From Chitinophaga pinensis (GTDB lineage: Bacteria; Bacteroidota; Bacteroidia; Flavobacteriales; Flavobacteriaceae): a DNA stretch of 20,672 nucleotides. A program made the position numbers and the translations under genes. Under the pieces are notes generated by a model, which ran no database searches, was not told the DNA's origin, and was given only the letters and a program-made list of their open reading frames with translations. Positions 17,789-20,672 of this stretch are shown in pieces. Where the stretch lies: assembly GCA_943324925.2 (NCBI GenBank), contig CALPNL020000011.1, positions 1 to 20,672 of the forward strand, given 5' to 3'. The stretch's first letter is position 1; each line of letters starts with the position of its first letter.

Positions 17789-19198
17789 ATGCAAGATAAC
17801 AACCCCGAAGATTTTAAAAGAGAATTAGGCTTATTAGATGGAACCATGCTTGTGGTGGGTTCTATGATAGGTTCAGGAATATTTATTGTAAGTTCTGATA
17901 TGGTTCGCCAAGTGGGTTCTGCAGGATGGCTAATTGCAATTTGGGGACTTACCGCTTTGCTTACGATCGTGGCAGCAGTAAGTTATGGTGAATTGAGCGC
18001 CATGTTTCCAAAAGCGGGTGGTCAATATGTTTATTTGAAAGAGGCTTATGGGAAATTAATTGGATTTTTATATGGCTGGAGCTTTTTTGCTGTAATTCAA
18101 ACGGGAACTATTGCAGCTGTTGGAGTTGCATTTTCAAAATTTGCAGCTTATTTATATCCACCACTAAGTGAGAAAAATATCCTTTTTGAAGTCGGAAATT
18201 TCCAACTCCATGCTGCTCAAATCGTTTCTATAATCACCATTGTTTTGCTGACTTATATCAATAGTCGCGGAGTTAAAAATAGTAAAATCTTGCAAACGAT
18301 ATTGACAATTATCAAAATTTTATCTCTTTTAGGGTTGGTAATTTTTGGATTTGCTTTAGGCGCAAAAACGGAGATTTGGAATGCCAATTGGGCCGATGCT
18401 TGGGCTGTAAAATCATATGCTACTGCTTCTAACTCTTGGTTTCCAATTGGTGGCATGGCATTAATTGCGGCAGTTTCAGCGGCATTAGTTGGTTCTGTTT
18501 TTTCTAGTGATGCTTGGAATGGCGTTACATTCATTGCCGGTGAAATTAAAAATCCAAAGAGAAATGTAGGATTGAGTTTGTTTTTAGGAACTCTGATCGT
18601 AAGTGTTATTTACATATTAGCTAATTTAATGTATTTGGCCGTAGTTCCACTTCAAGGAATTGCAACCGCAGAATCGGATAGGGTGGCGGTAGTCGCTTCG
18701 CAAAATATATTTGGTGATTCCGGGACAGTGATCATTGCATTAATGATTATGATTTCCACATTTGCTTGTAATAACGGTTTGATTATGGCTGGTGCACGTG
18801 TATATTATACCATGGCAAAAGATGGTTTGTTCTTCAAAAAAGCAGCTAAACTAAACGAGTCAAGTGTACCTTCTTGGTCTCTATGGGCGCAATGTTTTTG
18901 GGCTTCAGCTTTGTGTTTAACAGGAAAATACGGTGACCTTTTAGATTTTGTAGTCATCATCGTTCTTATTTTTTATATCCTAACAATTTATGGTATTTTT
19001 ATTCTACGCAAGAAAATGCCAGATGCTGAAAGACCTTATAAAGCTTTTGGATATCCCTTTTTACCTTTCTTATACCTAATAATAGCAACAGCAATTTGTG
19101 CTGCTTTATTAGTTACCAAAACAAGTACTTGTGGTTGGGGGGTTTTGATTATGCTTATTGGAATTCCGATTTATTATCTTATGAATAAAGAGAATTAA
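17789..19198 (+). CDS. APC-family amino acid permease
   Basis: This inner-membrane amino acid/polyamine transporter of the APC superfamily has 469 residues from the chosen ATG. About 12 hydrophobic helices are spread along its length. TM1 carries the unwound-helix signature GSMIGSGIF (24-32). TM2 and the following loop carry YGELS (66-70) and PKAGGQY (74-80), both typical of the family. A further conserved block, AWNGVTFIAGEIKNP, follows mid-protein. The sequence resembles LAT/YfnA-like members, but the substrate cannot be read from it. The frame is open further upstream to a TTG at 17738. I reject that start because the extra 17 residues are not family-like and cover a promoter-like TATTTTG (17734-17740). 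It lies alone between two terminators and is convergent with GAPDH. Confidence 0.88.
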   Translation: MQDNNPEDFKRELGLLDGTMLVVGSMIGSGIFIVSSDMVRQVGSAGWLIAIWGLTALLTIVAAVSYGELSAMFPKAGGQYVYLKEAYGKLIGFLYGWSFFAVIQTGTIAAVGVAFSKFAAYLYPPLSEKNILFEVGNFQLHAAQIVSIITIVLLTYINSRGVKNSKILQTILTIIKILSLLGLVIFGFALGAKTEIWNANWADAWAVKSYATASNSWFPIGGMALIAAVSAALVGSVFSSDAWNGVTFIAGEIKNPKRNVGLSLFLGTLIVSVIYILANLMYLAVVPLQGIATAESDRVAVVASQNIFGDSGTVIIALMIMISTFACNNGLIMAGARVYYTMAKDGLFFKKAAKLNESSVPSWSLWAQCFWASALCLTGKYGDLLDFVVIIVLIFYILTIYGIFILRKKMPDAERPYKAFGYPFLPFLYLIIATAICAALLVTKTSTCGWGVLIMLIGIPIYYLMNKEN

Positions 19199-19225
19199 AG
19201 TTTCAAATAATAAAAGATATTTTTT

Positions 19226-19260
19226 AAAAAAAAATCCGTTTCAGTGATGAAACGGATTTT
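19226..19260. terminator. Bidirectional terminator between the permease and GAPDH genes
   Basis: The 13-bp stem AAAATCCGTTTCA (19231-19243) pairs with TGAAACGGATTTT (19248-19260) around a GTGA loop. A run of As on the left (19226-19234) gives a good T tail on the minus strand for GAPDH. On the plus strand the tail is only TTTTCTTT, so termination of the permease transcript may be weaker. It lies 27 bases past the permease stop and 26 bases past the GAPDH stop. Confidence 0.85.
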
Positions 19261-19286
19261 CTTTGTTAACCAATGAATGTCAATCA

Positions 19287-20672
19287 TTAATAGTAAGCAA
19301 AACGTCTTACTTTTGAAATGTATTTCGCGAGGCGAATTACTTGATGACTATAGCCGTATTCATTATCATACCAAATATAAAGCACAATATTTTTTCCATC
19401 TTCTGAAACAATAGTTGCATTGCTATCGTAAATTGAAGGAGCAGAGGTTCCTACAATATCTGATGAAACCAATTCATTATTTAGGGAGTATTTTATTTGT
19501 TCAACCAATTCCCCTTCCAATGCGTATTTTTTCATAATGGCATTTATTTTGGTAATTGAGGTTGCTTTCTTAATTTCTAAATTTAATATTACCAATGATC
19601 CATTAGGAACGGGAACTCGAATTGCATTGGAAGTTAATTTTCCTGCCAGGCTGGGTAGCGCTTTTGCAACAGCACTTCCTGCACCGGTTTCGGTTATTAC
19701 CATATTTAAAGCTGCGGCTCTACCACGACGGTATTTTTTATGCATGTTGTCCACCAAATTCTGATCGTTGGTATAAGCATGAATCGTTTCTATGTGTCCT
19801 TTTATAACTCCTAAAGTATCTTCAACAGCTTTTAATATGGGAGTTATTGCGTTAGTAGTACATGAAGCAGCAGAAAAAATATCAACTTGATCTGGGTTGT
19901 ATTCATTGTGATTTACCCCATGAACAATATTTGGAACCCCTTTTCCAGGTGCTGTAAGTAATACTTTTTGAGCACCTTTGGAAGACAGGTGTCTTTTTAA
20001 AGCTTCTTCAGTTGTAAATGCACCGGTATTATCAATCACTAAAGCGTCTTTGATTCCAAATTGAGTATAATCAATTTCTTCAGGGCCATTGGCAGTGATA
20101 ACATGAACAGTAGTTCCGTTAATTATTAAGGCATTATTTTTCACATCAGCAACAACAGATCCCATAAAGTCACCATGAATGGAGTCGTAACGCAATAAAG
20201 ACGCTCTTTTTTCTAATGAAACCGCATCGTTTTTGTCACGAGTAACAATAGCCCTCAAACGCAATTGTTCTCCTTTCCCCATTTTCCCCATTAACTCTCG
20301 AGCAAGCAGTCTTCCGATTCGTCCAAAACCATATAATACAACATCTTTGGAATTTATGCCTTCTGAATTCTTGACATTCTTTAATTTGTCTATTACAAAT
20401 GCTTTGGCGTTATTGTGTTTATTATCTTTTGAATGATATTCAAAGGTAAGTTTGCCAATATCTAATTTTGATGGCGGTAAATCCAATGACAATATTGCTT
20501 TTGCAATTTCTACTGAATCAAATATTGAAATTGGTTTACCAACAAATTCTCCAGCATATTCATGTAGGTTGATAATTTCACTTACATTTTTATCAATTAA
20601 TTGATTTCTAAAAAGCACCATTTCAATGGATTTGTCGTACCATAAATCGCTGATTATTTTAATAAATTCTAC
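19287..20672 (-). CDS. Glyceraldehyde-3-phosphate dehydrogenase, long form, N-terminus beyond the window
   Basis: GAPDH oxidises glyceraldehyde-3-phosphate to 1,3-bisphosphoglycerate, or the reverse in gluconeogenesis. The frame is open to the window edge at 20672. The first in-window ATG (20621) is internal, because 17 more in-frame codons (VEFIKIISDLWYDKSIE) belong to this family's N-terminus. So 461 residues are visible, numbered here from the edge. A roughly 110-residue extension precedes the Rossmann motif GFGRIGR (115-121), as in the ~480-residue GAPDH of Bacteroidota. Catalytic Cys271 lies in SCTTN, and His298 (HAYTNDQN) follows at the canonical 27-residue spacing. The C-terminal WYDNEYGYS block is intact. 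At the end of the second Rossmann strand the sequence is IVTRDKND, without the ND dipeptide usual in NAD enzymes, which may bear on cofactor choice. Confidence 0.92.
   Translation of the reverse strand, partial: VEFIKIISDLWYDKSIEMVLFRNQLIDKNVSEIINLHEYAGEFVGKPISIFDSVEIAKAILSLDLPPSKLDIGKLTFEYHSKDNKHNNAKAFVIDKLKNVKNSEGINSKDVVLYGFGRIGRLLARELMGKMGKGEQLRLRAIVTRDKNDAVSLEKRASLLRYDSIHGDFMGSVVADVKNNALIINGTTVHVITANGPEEIDYTQFGIKDALVIDNTGAFTTEEALKRHLSSKGAQKVLLTAPGKGVPNIVHGVNHNEYNPDQVDIFSAASCTTNAITPILKAVEDTLGVIKGHIETIHAYTNDQNLVDNMHKKYRRGRAAALNMVITETGAGSAVAKALPSLAGKLTSNAIRVPVPNGSLVILNLEIKKATSITKINAIMKKYALEGELVEQIKYSLNNELVSSDIVGTSAPSIYDSNATIVSEDGKNIVLYIWYDNEYGYSHQVIRLAKYISKVRRFAYY

Overview
The window looks like chromosomal DNA of a Flavobacteriaceae member, most likely the genus Flavobacterium (phylum Bacteroidota). 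The evidence is the low G+C content, intergenic DNA made almost wholly of A/T, promoter-like elements of the Bacteroidota form (TTG, 19 bases, TAnnTTTG) with no clear Shine-Dalgarno sequences, a surface protein ending in a type IX secretion (T9SS) sorting domain, and protein sequences (RpoC tail, DUF3467, long-form GAPDH, aconitase) that read as flavobacterial.

Layout, left to right. (1) 1-135 is the last 44 codons of rpoC, followed by a hairpin terminator and a small DUF3467 gene (192-494) with its own terminator. (2) 767-8722 is one very large gene for a 2651-residue mosaic, T9SS-exported, adhesin-like protein. (3) 8831-10420 on the minus strand is prfC (release factor 3), convergent with the giant gene across a shared hairpin. 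(4) 10630-15113 is a plus-strand run of two parvulin-type peptidyl-prolyl isomerase genes (the second SurA-like) and a MoxR-type AAA+ ATPase gene. It has one good promoter in front and one terminator behind, so it is probably an envelope-protein-folding operon. (5) 15381-17645 is a mitochondrial-type aconitase with its own promoter and terminator. (6) 17789-19198 is an APC-family amino acid permease. (7) 19287-20672 on the minus strand is a long-form glyceraldehyde-3-phosphate dehydrogenase whose start lies beyond the window. It is convergent with the permease across another two-way hairpin.

The genes fall into three themes: core information processing (rpoC, prfC), outer-membrane and periplasmic protein handling plus a secreted surface protein (the isomerases, MoxR, the giant protein), and central carbon and amino acid metabolism (aconitase, GAPDH, permease). 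I saw no tRNA or rRNA gene, insertion sequence, CRISPR array, prophage or defence system, and no stretch longer than about 275 bases without a gene.

I found no clearly new biological system. The observations most worth a second look are the module content of the giant surface protein (including repeats that resemble phage tail-fibre modules), the complementary loss of catalytic histidines in the two parvulin domains of the SurA-like protein, and a GAPDH cofactor-site sequence that lacks the usual NAD-type aspartate. Domain names are assigned from memory of family motifs, not from a database search.
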